From assembly GCA_023399055.1 (NCBI GenBank), contig JAEWQV010000010.1:868001-932000 (forward strand): a DNA stretch of 64,000 bases, read 5' to 3'. A program made the translations under genes and the position numbers. The stretch's first letter is position 1. The number at the start of each line of letters is the position of its first letter. The DNA comes from Bacillota bacterium (GTDB lineage Bacteria > Bacillota > Clostridia > Lachnospirales > Lachnospiraceae). Positions 1 through 7,951 of this stretch are shown here, one piece after another. The notes below the pieces were generated by a model. The model was not told where the DNA came from. It saw only the letters and a list, made by a program, of their open reading frames with translations, and did no database searches.

Positions 1-40
1 CATAGAAATACTGTTTATTATAGGTGTTTTTCTCCTTACA

Positions 41-201
41 TTATCTTTCTGAAGGTATTGGTATAAATATCTGCAGCATGAAGATATCTTCCACTACCTT
101 TATGGTTATCGTACCATTATACTTCTCCGCAGTATGCCGAAGCTCTTCATTCCAAAGCCATGAATGTTCTTATTCTTCTTTGTTGTCTTAATGTTCAAAA
201 T
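41..201 (-). pseudogene. GHKL sensor histidine kinase C-terminal remnant (frameshifted)
   Basis: Reading the minus strand, one frame (about 201-142) gives TTKKNKNIHGFGMKS, the G-box of GHKL/LytS-type ATPase domains (normally HGxGLKS). After a one-base shift near 140, a second frame continues RHTAEKYNG, then TITIKVVEDIFMLQIFIPIP and SER, and stops at 41-43. Together these match the last ~55 residues of an Agr/LytS-like kinase, the end of its HATPase fold. The rest of the kinase is absent: the fragment abuts the stop of the acetyltransferase gene upstream on the same strand. The motif order makes the family call firm; the original partner regulator is unknown. Confidence 0.7.
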
Positions 202-203
202 TC

Positions 204-1163
204 TTATCCTATATAGTCCACTCTTTCAATATTCCTTACTAATGTATAAGTATAGTTTGTAAAGTACTTATCCCAAAATCCCCTTGCATTAGGATTTGCG
301 GTACCATGCTCAACCCAAAATTTATTGATACCCTCCTCAAACAACGTATTTCTTACATATTGCAGAAGCGACTGTGCAACCTTCTTACCTCGATATGCTT
401 CTTTAACGTAGAGATCACCTACATTATAAATCGTATTGTTGTTTAAAAGAAAACATTCCGAATCAAACGATGCATCCATCATTCCTATAATCTTAACTCC
501 GTCAAAAGCTGCAAATAATCTGGTTATATTGCTATGTATATATTGCATATAAATTTCATCAGTAAATTCTTTACCAGGATAAAATACTGGACTTTGCTGT
601 AAGTGCTCGACCAAGCTGTGATACAATGTAAGAATATCAGATTTTCTACAGATTATATCCTCTTTTGATAATTCTTTATAAGTGATATCACTGTTGTTTC
701 CTATATTGTCAGCTGTCCTACTAATTGCATCCGTACAAAGGATTCCAAATTGACATAGGACAAAGTAGGATATCACGTCGTAATCATGTGCGTATAATTT
801 TACACTAAATTGAACTTTACAATTTATGTCCATTACCTTACTGGAAAAATACTGAAACATGAACGACATGATTTTACGTCTATTGTCATGTTCTACTCCA
901 TACCCCCAGACAGATACAAAGATGTAGTCAAAGATATGATTTTCTATTTCCCTATCCGTGATCAAATAACCACATAATTGAGTTCCCTCATAACAAACGA
1001 TTCCATATCCTTTCACGCAAGGTAACTTCAATCTATGATATAATTCTTTCTCATAATCTTCTACAAACAGTTCCTCTACACTTTCACATTCCTTTAAATA
1101 TTGCTGTTTAGCTATCGCAAAACAATCCTCCAAATGGGCTTCTGAAACTTTAAATATCTCCAT
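204..1163 (-). CDS. Two-domain GNAT-like N-acetyltransferase
   Basis: A 319-residue cytoplasmic protein. The C-terminal ~140 residues carry a GNAT fold signature: a beta-strand/bulge segment (IYNVGDLYVKEAYRGKKVAQ), the acetyl-CoA pyrophosphate loop YRGKKVAQSLL and a late helix plus strand (FWVEHGTANPNARGFWDKY). The N-terminal half looks like a second, degenerate GNAT module (GYLITDREIENHIFDYIFVSVWGYGVEHDNRR). The ATG follows GGAGGAATACA, which fixes the start. It is a single gene, with a kinase remnant after its stop and a divergent coat-protein pair beyond its start. The substrate cannot be told from sequence; small-molecule or aminoglycoside-like acetylation is possible. Confidence 0.7.
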   Translation of the reverse strand: MEIFKVSEAHLEDCFAIAKQQYLKECESVEELFVEDYEKELYHRLKLPCVKGYGIVCYEGTQLCGYLITDREIENHIFDYIFVSVWGYGVEHDNRRKIMSFMFQYFSSKVMDINCKVQFSVKLYAHDYDVISYFVLCQFGILCTDAISRTADNIGNNSDITYKELSKEDIICRKSDILTLYHSLVEHLQQSPVFYPGKEFTDEIYMQYIHSNITRLFAAFDGVKIIGMMDASFDSECFLLNNNTIYNVGDLYVKEAYRGKKVAQSLLQYVRNTLFEEGINKFWVEHGTANPNARGFWDKYFTNYTYTLVRNIERVDYIG

Positions 1164-1433
1164 TGTATTCCTCCTTTTATTATTAAGAGTATCATGGAAA
1201 TTTGCATAATTCTGTTCCTATTTTGCTAATTATTTTATACTTCTATTAATTATTTACATTTATGTTAGTTATTATTTATAGCTAATTTATAGTAAATATA
1301 TTATGTAGCTTAAACTCTACTTAATAGTGAACGAAGTACTAAATGTTACCTTGAACACTGCATGAAAATATAGAATAGGAAATCACTTTATTTGAGATAA
1401 TAAAAATGCAAAAGAGCGAAAGGAGGCAATCAT

Positions 1434-1619
1434 ATGACAAATTTAAATCAAATGGAATTACAAAACTTAAGACATTTAATAGGTTCACATGGAACCATAG
1501 CTAATAAATTAGATGCTATGGCACAGCAATGTCAAGATCCCCAGATTAGCCAAATGTTAAAAACAGATGCAGAGGAAGCAAGACAAAACAAACAAAAATT
1601 AATGACATTTTTACAGTAA
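1434..1619 (+). CDS. Small spore-coat-associated protein (CotF N-terminal-like)
   Basis: A 61-residue, Gln-rich, helical soluble protein (MELQNLRHLIGSHGTIANK...). Short proteins of this kind commonly precede CotF-type coat proteins in clostridia. Start is fixed by AAAGGAGGCAATCAT before ATG. The stop is 13 bases before the next ATG, with its own GGAGG between, so the two form a pair. No signal peptide or membrane segment. A role in the spore coat is inferred from family and neighbour, and expression during sporulation is expected but no sigma site was assigned. Confidence 0.6.
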   Translation: MTNLNQMELQNLRHLIGSHGTIANKLDAMAQQCQDPQISQMLKTDAEEARQNKQKLMTFLQ

Positions 1620-1632
1620 GGAGGTAAATCTT

Positions 1633-1884
1633 ATGATGAATGAAAAAGATATTGTAAATGACTATCTATCAATGATGAAGGGCAGTTTAACCGGATATGC
1701 AGCTATTATCTCCGAAACTGATAATCCTCAATTGCGTCAAACATTCCAGGAGCTAAGAAATCAGGACGAACAACGTCAGTTTAAAGTATATCAAGCTGCC
1801 AAACAAAAAGGATATTATCAACCTGCTCAACAGGTTTCAGATAACGAAATAACCTCAATTAAAAATCAATTATCACAGGGATAA
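1633..1884 (+). CDS. Spore coat protein F-like (CotF family)
   Basis: An 83-residue protein with the coat-F type helical repeat: NDYLSMMKGSLTGYAAIISE, then LRQTFQELRNQDEQRQFKVY, ending in a Tyr/Gln-rich tail (KGYYQPAQQ). CotF-family proteins are small coat or coat-associated proteins of Bacillus and Clostridium spores. It is preceded by GGAGGTAAATCTT at good spacing. It is the second gene of a two-gene unit and is followed by a 20-base palindrome, a structured repeat and a bidirectional terminator. Family call is good; the exact function is inferred. Confidence 0.65.
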   Translation: MMNEKDIVNDYLSMMKGSLTGYAAIISETDNPQLRQTFQELRNQDEQRQFKVYQAAKQKGYYQPAQQVSDNEITSIKNQLSQG

Positions 1885-1891
1885 AACAGGC

Positions 1892-1911
1892 TGAAACGAC
1901 ATGTCGTTTCA
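1892..1911. repeat. Perfect 20-base palindrome after the coat gene
   Basis: TGAAACGACATGTCGTTTCA equals its own reverse complement. It sits 8 bases after the coat-gene stop, just before the dispersed repeat. It could be a protein-binding palindrome or a transcript 3' structure; there is no loop, so a plain hairpin is constrained. Confidence 0.6.
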
Positions 1912-1917
1912 CTTGTC

Positions 1918-2012
1918 ATTAAGAAACACGCTATGCGAGTTTCTCTATTTATTGCGGGTGCGTTCGTAGCAACAAAATAGACTTTGCTGTTACTTCACTT
2001 TACCTTCGCGTA
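1918..2012 (+). repeat. Dispersed structured repeat, copy A
   Basis: About 95 bases shared with 33043-33144 in the same orientation. Conserved blocks are GAAACACGCTATGC(G/A)AGTTTCTC, then GCGGG..NGTTCGTA, then TTACCTTCGCGTA. The first block folds as a hairpin (GAAAC/GTTTC arms with inner CGC/GCG) and a second weaker arm pair follows. It lies between convergent genes, directly before a bidirectional terminator. Confidence 0.7.
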
Positions 2013-2014
2013 AA

Positions 2015-2043
2015 AAATTGCCTCAGTAGACAAGAGGCAATTT
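2015..2043. terminator. Bidirectional terminator between coat pair and fprA
   Basis: AAATTGCCTC pairs with GAGGCAATTT around a 9-base loop. It is followed on the plus strand by a seven-T run and on the minus strand by TTTTTTA, so it can serve both convergent transcripts. Confidence 0.8.
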
Positions 2044-2063
2044 TTTTATCTATTCATGTTATA

Positions 2064-3251
2064 TTAAAATTCTGCGATCGACTTACCAAATTCTATTGCT
2101 GCTTTTTGATTTTCATCATCTAAATTCCATAGGTTTTTATATCCCTCATTTAAGACTTGAAAACCAGCGCCTTCCATTAACTCATTTATTATTTTTACGG
2201 ATTCTCCACTCCAACCATAACAACCAAATGCGGCAGCTTTTTTACCCTTGAACTTGAGTTCCTTTATAAGGTGAATAAATCCTGCTACTGAATGTAATAT
2301 GCTGTTCATAATCGTCGGTGAACCGATAACAACTGTCTTTGATTTAAATACTTCCGTAATCAAGTCATTATCATCGCTTTTCGCAAGATTGTGAATTTTA
2401 ACAACTACGTCGGAATCGGCTAATGCAATCCCTTCCGCTATCTTTTCTGCCAGTAGTTTTGTACCATTCCACATTGTGTCATAGATGATGGTAATTTGAT
2501 TTTCTTGATAGTCTCTTGACCATTGCACATATTTCTCAACAATTTGCATCGGATTGTCTCTCCAAATAACTCCATGACTTGTGGCAATTATCTCAATGGG
2601 AAGATTTAACGCAATTACTTCATCCAGCTTCTTTCTTAGAATAGCACTGAAGGGAGTCAAAATGTTCGCATAATACTTAATTGCCTCTGCAAAAAGATCA
2701 CATTGGTTCACTTGATCATTAAACAACTTTTCGGATGCCAAATGCTGTCCGAACGCATCATTGCTGAAAAGTATATTGTCACCGGTCAAATAGGTTGCCA
2801 TGCTATCTGGCCAATGTAGCATTGCCATTTCAACAAAAATAAGTTCTTTTCCATTTCCAATATCAATTTTATCTCCGGTCTTAACTACATTTAAGTTCCA
2901 GTCCTGATGGTATTGGCCTTTCAAGGACTTGACAGCATTTGCAGTACAATAAATAGGTACATTAGGAATGTGTTTCATTAAGGAAGGCAGAGCCCCGCTG
3001 TGGTCAACTTCTCCATGATTGATAATGATAAAATCTATTTTATCCAATTCTATTTCCTTTGCTAAGTTTTCAACAAACTCCTCTGCAAAGGGAGCCCAAA
3101 CCGTATCAATCAATACATTTTTTTGATCTTGTATTAAGTAGGAATTATAAGCCGATCCTTTGTGGGTGGAATATTCATCCCCATGAAACTTTTGAAGTTC
3201 CCAATCAACTTTACCTAGCCAGTACACATTGTTTTTAACCTGCTTTTTCAT
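2064..3251 (-). CDS. fprA: FprA-family A-type flavoprotein (flavodiiron protein)
   Basis: A 395-residue cytoplasmic protein that reduces O2 (or NO) at a diiron site, protecting anaerobes from oxidative or nitrosative stress. Residues ~1-245 are a metallo-beta-lactamase domain with the diiron ligand motif NHGEVDHSGALP near residue 80, later H near MLHWPDS, D in FSNDAFG and H in ATSHGVIW. Residues ~253-395 are a flavodoxin domain with FMN loop YDTMWNGT and the GCYGWSGES strand-loop. Electrons normally come from rubredoxin or an NADH reductase, neither of which is adjacent. Start follows AAAGGACATATTAA. It is monocistronic, ending at a shared terminator. Confidence 0.92.
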   Translation of the reverse strand: MKKQVKNNVYWLGKVDWELQKFHGDEYSTHKGSAYNSYLIQDQKNVLIDTVWAPFAEEFVENLAKEIELDKIDFIIINHGEVDHSGALPSLMKHIPNVPIYCTANAVKSLKGQYHQDWNLNVVKTGDKIDIGNGKELIFVEMAMLHWPDSMATYLTGDNILFSNDAFGQHLASEKLFNDQVNQCDLFAEAIKYYANILTPFSAILRKKLDEVIALNLPIEIIATSHGVIWRDNPMQIVEKYVQWSRDYQENQITIIYDTMWNGTKLLAEKIAEGIALADSDVVVKIHNLAKSDDNDLITEVFKSKTVVIGSPTIMNSILHSVAGFIHLIKELKFKGKKAAAFGCYGWSGESVKIINELMEGAGFQVLNEGYKNLWNLDDENQKAAIEFGKSIAEF

Positions 3252-3336
3252 TTAATATGTCCTTTCTTTTGTTATCAAAGATTTACTTTACTTTACCCTA
3301 TTATATCCATATAATCTTTAATAAATCCATACTTAA

Positions 3337-3394
3337 GAAACACACTGCACGAGTTTTGACGAATGCATACAGCAGTCGGTATTGCGGTTACGTA
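3337..3394 (+). repeat. Degenerate copy of the dispersed repeat (copy C)
   Basis: GAAACACACTGCACGAGTTT matches 16 of 20 bases of the hairpin block of copies A and B. It is followed at longer spacing by ATTGCGGTTACGTA, like the second block ATTGCGGGTGCGTTCGTA. The rest is unrecognisable. It lies between the 3' end of the ABC exporter pair and the fprA promoter. Confidence 0.4.
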
Positions 3395-3424
3395 ATAAAT
3401 TTACATATGTCATTAACATCACAA

Positions 3425-5191
3425 TTAATTTGCATAATATTTTGCCTGGGTTTGGAACATCTGTGCATAAAGTGAATTGTTCAACAACAAGTTACTATGA
3501 GTGCCATACTCTGTTATGGTTCCATCGTGAAAAACCGCTATCATATCAGAGAACCTTGTACTAGACAGTCTATGAGATATGTATATGGCGGTTTTCCCAT
3601 AGATTAATTCATTAAAGCTATTGAAAACCTCATATTCTGAAATTGGGTCCAGGGCTGCTGTTGGTTCATCCAATATAACAATAGGAGCATCCCTATAAAG
3701 CGCTCTGGCAATTGCTATTTTCTGCGCCTGCCCACCGGATAATTCTACTCCAGCTTTATCAAAACCCTTATAGATTATGGTATCAATATTATTTTCAAGT
3801 TTAGACAGATCTTCTCCAAATCCTGCCTTCTCCAAATTCGAGATAATTCGATTCTCCTCTGTAAACTGATCCAAGGTGATATTTTCACGAATGGTATAAG
3901 CCAATAGTTTAAAGTCCTGAAATACCACGGAGATTATTTTTCGATATTCCTCTGGAGAGTACTCTTTAATATCGATTCCACCAAGTAGTATTTGACCTTC
4001 GCTAGGTTCGTAAAGTTTAAATAACAGCTTAATGAAAGTTGTCTTCCCAGCTCCATTCAGACCAACGATGGAAAGCTTCTGTGCAGGTGGTATGGTAATC
4101 GACACATTCTTTAGTGTATCAATATTGCTACCTGGATATCGAAAACTTACCTTCTTAAACTCTATGGTATAATCCGCTGTTTGTATCCTGTCGAGTGTTC
4201 CCTTGGTATCCCTTGAAGTTACCTCCTCAAACTGGACATAAAGGTCGAGATAACTGCATAATTGATTGATTTCAATAAATGCGTTAATTAATGACATCAC
4301 CGAAGCTCCAAAGCTTCCTGCTGCACCGGCATACATGGTCAGGCTTCCCAAACTAATTTTATCCTTGAGTACTTGATAAGCAAGATATCCATAGATAATG
4401 ACAACTTGAAACTGAATATTAATCTTACTTATTCCCATGTATTTACCTATCAAAGTGTTCTGCTTAGAATAAATTTTATATAAATTATCCATATAATGTC
4501 TCAATCTCTTTAGTAAAAATGGTGCTGCCTGATATAATCTGATGTCTTTACCAAAGGTGAAATCGGAGGTTAATTTTAAAAAATAACTGAAAGCCCTATT
4601 ATCTGTAATCGATTTCTGGTTATCCTCATATCTAATTCTCTCAATTTTTTTAAAGATAGAAGCATTAAAAAGTACAATTCCTATTATAACAATTAAAATC
4701 AATGGATTTAAAACTGCTAAGATATAACCAAGTCCGATTAATTTTATTAACTCACTTATAATGGTCGAGGCATTCTCAAAGGTTCTCCCAACCGCATTCT
4801 CATTATATAGAGAGAAGAAGACATTCTCTTTTAAATCCAGAATATCCGGATTTTCTATATTCTCATAATCCATATCAGCACATTTCTTACCTAGATGGGC
4901 ATCTAGTTTATTGGCAAAGTCCTCTTTGGCTATCTCTATTACCTTTGACAGATATTGATTCATAACTCTAAGAATAAAATTACCAACAATTAATATGGAT
5001 ACATATAAAACAATATGATTGACCCTCTGATTACCCATCAGTTCATCAATGATATACTTTGGAAGTATGATATTAAAAAATGGGGTACAAGCCCTAAACA
5101 ATGCATAAAAAAAGTACTTTAGAATATAGAATTTACAAAGCTTATGTACCATTTGAAAGAAATAAATCAATAGCTTTATATTCTTAAGCAT
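3425..5191 (-). CDS. ABC exporter half-transporter (membrane plus ATPase domains), second of pair
   Basis: A 588-residue fused transmembrane/ATP-binding subunit. Residues ~1-310 hold about six membrane helices; residues ~340-580 are the nucleotide-binding domain with Walker A GLNGAGKTT, signature LSGGQAQKIA, Walker B VILDEPTAALD and the switch His in ISHRLSS. It starts 8 bases inside the end of the upstream ABC gene, with GGAGGAACGCT before its ATG. This argues for translational coupling and a heterodimer. Both subunits have canonical catalytic residues. Such pairs export peptides, lantibiotic-like products or drugs; no maturation or precursor gene is adjacent, so substrate is unknown. Confidence 0.85.
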   Translation of the reverse strand: MLKNIKLLIYFFQMVHKLCKFYILKYFFYALFRACTPFFNIILPKYIIDELMGNQRVNHIVLYVSILIVGNFILRVMNQYLSKVIEIAKEDFANKLDAHLGKKCADMDYENIENPDILDLKENVFFSLYNENAVGRTFENASTIISELIKLIGLGYILAVLNPLILIVIIGIVLFNASIFKKIERIRYEDNQKSITDNRAFSYFLKLTSDFTFGKDIRLYQAAPFLLKRLRHYMDNLYKIYSKQNTLIGKYMGISKINIQFQVVIIYGYLAYQVLKDKISLGSLTMYAGAAGSFGASVMSLINAFIEINQLCSYLDLYVQFEEVTSRDTKGTLDRIQTADYTIEFKKVSFRYPGSNIDTLKNVSITIPPAQKLSIVGLNGAGKTTFIKLLFKLYEPSEGQILLGGIDIKEYSPEEYRKIISVVFQDFKLLAYTIRENITLDQFTEENRIISNLEKAGFGEDLSKLENNIDTIIYKGFDKAGVELSGGQAQKIAIARALYRDAPIVILDEPTAALDPISEYEVFNSFNELIYGKTAIYISHRLSSTRFSDMIAVFHDGTITEYGTHSNLLLNNSLYAQMFQTQAKYYAN

Positions 5192-6995
5192 AGCGTTCCT
5201 CCTCCTGATAGTACTGTGCCTGCACCTGAAACATGTCAGCGTAAAGTTCCCCTTTTTTTATTAACTCCTCATGGGTTCCATACTCTTTTAGTTCTCCGTT
5301 TTCAATAAAGGCTATACGATCGCAAAACCTGGTACTGGACAATCGATGGGATATGTAAATGGAGGTTTTATTTCCAATCAGTTCATCAAAACTTTTATAT
5401 AATTTGTATTCTGCAAGAGCATCCAGTGCCGCAGTCGGCTCATCCATGATAATTATTTTTCCGCCTTTATATAAAGCTCTGGCAAGAGCTAATTTCTGAT
5501 TCTCCCCACCTGATAATTCAATGCCGTTTTTATCAAATATTTTATAAATGCTTGTTGAAACTCCTTTCTCTAAAGTAGATATTTTATCCGAAAGTCCTGC
5601 CATCTCAATCACTTTCTTCAGTCTATCCTCCGAACTCGTATTCTCTTCAAAAGTAATATTCTCCTTAATATTAAAAGCAAAAAGCTTGATATCCTGAAAT
5701 ACCGCGGTGAGCAGTTCCGTATATTCTTTCCGATCCAAATCATTAATATTAATTCCGTTAATTAGAATCCTGCCTTCGGTAGGCTGATACAATCTAGTTA
5801 AAAGTTTGACCAATGTTGTTTTACCAGCACCATTAATGCCAACAATTGCAAGCTTTTCTCCCTCTTTAATGATAAGAGAAAAGTTTTTAAAGATGTAACG
5901 ATTGCTACCCAGGTATTGAAAGCTTACGTTATCAAATTCAATTTCATAGGTTTCACTTACTGGTATTTTAACCGGTTGTGGTTTATTAAAAGGCTCTTTT
6001 TTGTTCAGGAAATCTCGAAAATCATTAACATACAATGCTTGAGTATAAACAGCAGCTATATCCCCCATTGTAGTTTCTGTCCAGGTAATAAAGCTTTTTA
6101 TTGCTGCTAGATACATGACAAAATCTCCAATGGTCATACCTGCAAATAGCATCTGATAAATGAGATAACTATAAATAGTCAGCTCTCTTAGTAACATAAG
6201 GATGGAATCCCATATGGAATTCTTTAGCTTATTACTTTGGATCTCTGATGTAATCTTAAGTATTTTCCCACTGTATTTCTTTCTTTTAGATAATAAAAGC
6301 TGATCCAAATGATAAGCTCGGATATCCTTACCATACTGAAAATCAGATAGAATACGGCTGGAATACCAAGCCTTTCTCTGTGCTAAAGAAAGGTCGTCCT
6401 TTCTGGAACGTTCATAATGATTGCTTTTTAATATAATGAAATAAGATAGAATCATTGATAAAATGAGAAAGAGTAATATCATCCAATTCAGACGCAAGAT
6501 GATAAAAGAAAAAGCAAAGAAGCCAATGATACTGCCTGGAATACTTAGCATCTTTATAATAATAAATCCAATACCGCTACGGGGATTTTGTATCACCTTT
6601 AAGGCTATATCAATCTCATTGAGAGCCTGTGGATCCTCGGTATATTGATAATCCATTACCATTGTTTTTTCGCTAAGCATACCAATGAATCGATATCTGA
6701 CAGCATTCATTTTCATTCTAAAGTTTCCCTGCAAGAACTCTGTCATAAACTCAACAATGGATGCTACTAAGAATGTAAGAGCTAGGATTAACACAATTCT
6801 TTGGATTCTCTGCCCGTTGGTTAATTCATCAATTAAAAATTTAGGAACGTAAATCCATATAAAGGGCGACAAACTGTAGAATATGGAATACAATCCAATT
6901 GATAAGAAAATGGATTTTTGCCACTGATAAGTATAATGGAAAATAAACTTTAGATTGCTAAGAACATCAGAACTTTTCTTCTTATTGATTATCAT
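5184..6995 (-). CDS. ABC exporter half-transporter (membrane plus ATPase domains), first of pair
   Basis: A 603-residue subunit, the leading gene of the two-gene unit. Its membrane region (~1-320) has TM segments such as SIFLSIGLYSIFYSLSPFIW and a long intracellular loop. The ATPase domain has Walker A GINGAGKTT near residue 395, signature LSGGENQKLA, and IIIMDEPTAALD. Start follows AAAAGGGAGAGCTTAT. Its sequence is close to the downstream subunit (both keep YGKDIR and FQDIKLFA/FQDFKLLA), pointing to an old duplication. No N-terminal peptidase domain is present, so it is not a self-processing bacteriocin exporter. Confidence 0.85.
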   Translation of the reverse strand: MIINKKKSSDVLSNLKFIFHYTYQWQKSIFLSIGLYSIFYSLSPFIWIYVPKFLIDELTNGQRIQRIVLILALTFLVASIVEFMTEFLQGNFRMKMNAVRYRFIGMLSEKTMVMDYQYTEDPQALNEIDIALKVIQNPRSGIGFIIIKMLSIPGSIIGFFAFSFIILRLNWMILLFLILSMILSYFIILKSNHYERSRKDDLSLAQRKAWYSSRILSDFQYGKDIRAYHLDQLLLSKRKKYSGKILKITSEIQSNKLKNSIWDSILMLLRELTIYSYLIYQMLFAGMTIGDFVMYLAAIKSFITWTETTMGDIAAVYTQALYVNDFRDFLNKKEPFNKPQPVKIPVSETYEIEFDNVSFQYLGSNRYIFKNFSLIIKEGEKLAIVGINGAGKTTLVKLLTRLYQPTEGRILINGININDLDRKEYTELLTAVFQDIKLFAFNIKENITFEENTSSEDRLKKVIEMAGLSDKISTLEKGVSTSIYKIFDKNGIELSGGENQKLALARALYKGGKIIIMDEPTAALDALAEYKLYKSFDELIGNKTSIYISHRLSSTRFCDRIAFIENGELKEYGTHEELIKKGELYADMFQVQAQYYQEEERYA

Positions 6996-7123
6996 ATAAG
7001 CTCTCCCTTTTTAACTGTGTGCTTTAATCTTCCAAATTACTACGATTATATAGAATTATTTTCCATAATACAAGTATAAAAATAAGTAGATAAAAGTTTG
7101 ATAATATTCGAGACCTAAACATA

Positions 7124-7220
7124 AAAGACTTCGAATATCTGTATTACTACAGTCATTTGAAGTCATTTGAAGTCATTTGAAGTCTTTTGAAGTCTTTTGA
7201 AGTCTTTTGAAGTCTTTTAT
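7124..7220 (-). repeat. Seven tandem decamers forming an expanded terminator arm
   Basis: From 7151 to 7220 the unit AGTCATTTGA occurs three times, then AGTCTTTTGA three times, then AGTCTTTTAT. A single upstream arm, ATAAAAGACTTC (from about 7124), is complementary to GAAGTCTTTTAT in the repeats. On the minus strand this lies just after the acetyltransferase stop, so it can act as its terminator with several alternative pairings. Slippage expansion of one arm is the likely origin. Confidence 0.75.
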
Positions 7221-7237
7221 ACATTATACATAATTAA

Positions 7238-7777
7238 TTACTCTAAGTTAATTTCTTTAAGTTGATAGTATTTGAACAAAGTGGGGTTATTGTCGTATAC
7301 TATTTCTCTTTCTTCCATATATTCAAATCCAATTTTTTCAATTACTCGCTGTGATGCAAGATTATTAACCTTAACGATGGCACATAAATACGTATCATGT
7401 CTTGTTTCAAAAAACCATCTTATTAGCTCCTTTGCTGCTTCTGTAGCAAACCCGTTATTTTGATATTCATCAGCAATCTCAAATAGGATTTCAATTTCTC
7501 TATTTATTTTTTCCTGTGGGATAACACCTACAAGTCCTATACATCTATGATCACTTTTTCTTTCAATCGCTAGTACTTGCCAAGGTTCTTCAACATTTGA
7601 TTTACTGTTTATCCAAATAATCCAGTTCAGCCCAGCTTCTTTATCAGGCAGAATCATATCAGACATTTCAGCTGCCACACTTGGTCTATTACTATTATAT
7701 GAAACGGCAGGTGCATCATTTAGCTCTAAGGTTCTAAGTATCAATCTTTTTGTTTCTAATCTTAATGTCCTGCTCAT
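7238..7777 (-). CDS. RimJ/RimL-type GNAT acetyltransferase
   Basis: A 179-residue protein of the ribosomal-protein-serine/alanine acetyltransferase type. It starts RTLRLETKRLILRTLELNDA (the ETxRLxLR motif), with an acetyl-CoA loop EYQNNGFATEAAKELIRW and terminal NLASQRVIEKIGFEYME. I chose the ATG at 7777, which follows GGGGGGAATTTATA; a longer frame to 7795 has no ribosome site. Monocistronic. Members acetylate ribosomal protein N-termini, other proteins or small molecules, so the substrate is not assigned. Confidence 0.8.
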   Translation of the reverse strand: MSRTLRLETKRLILRTLELNDAPAVSYNSNRPSVAAEMSDMILPDKEAGLNWIIWINSKSNVEEPWQVLAIERKSDHRCIGLVGVIPQEKINREIEILFEIADEYQNNGFATEAAKELIRWFFETRHDTYLCAIVKVNNLASQRVIEKIGFEYMEEREIVYDNNPTLFKYYQLKEINLE

Positions 7778-7892
7778 TATAAATTCCCCCCACATCTGGA
7801 AAGCTTACTAATTTTATTCTATCGCTTTTATATAAACTATAAACCTTAACTTTCATTATTAAATAAATATGAGAATATAAAAAGCAAGAACA

Positions 7893-7930
7893 TGAAGGAA
7901 GGCAGCCCAAAATTAGGCTGCCTTCCTTCA
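7893..7930. terminator. Strong hairpin after the MarR-linked exporter operon
   Basis: A perfect 15-bp stem, TGAAGGAAGGCAGCC with GGCTGCCTTCCTTCA, and 8-base loop, starting 22 bases after the last exporter stop on the minus strand. The U tract is weak and broken on that strand. Confidence 0.75.
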
Positions 7931-7951
7931 TAACTATTTATTTTATTTCCC

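Noticed and set aside
3257..3564. Two overlapping plus-strand ORFs of 60-72 codons
   Set aside because: They run through the degenerate repeat and antisense to the ABC gene end; no ribosome site and low-complexity products.
7151..7220. Possible CRISPR-like or iteron array
   Set aside because: Contiguous 10-base units next to a complementary arm at a gene 3' end; no replication gene nearby.
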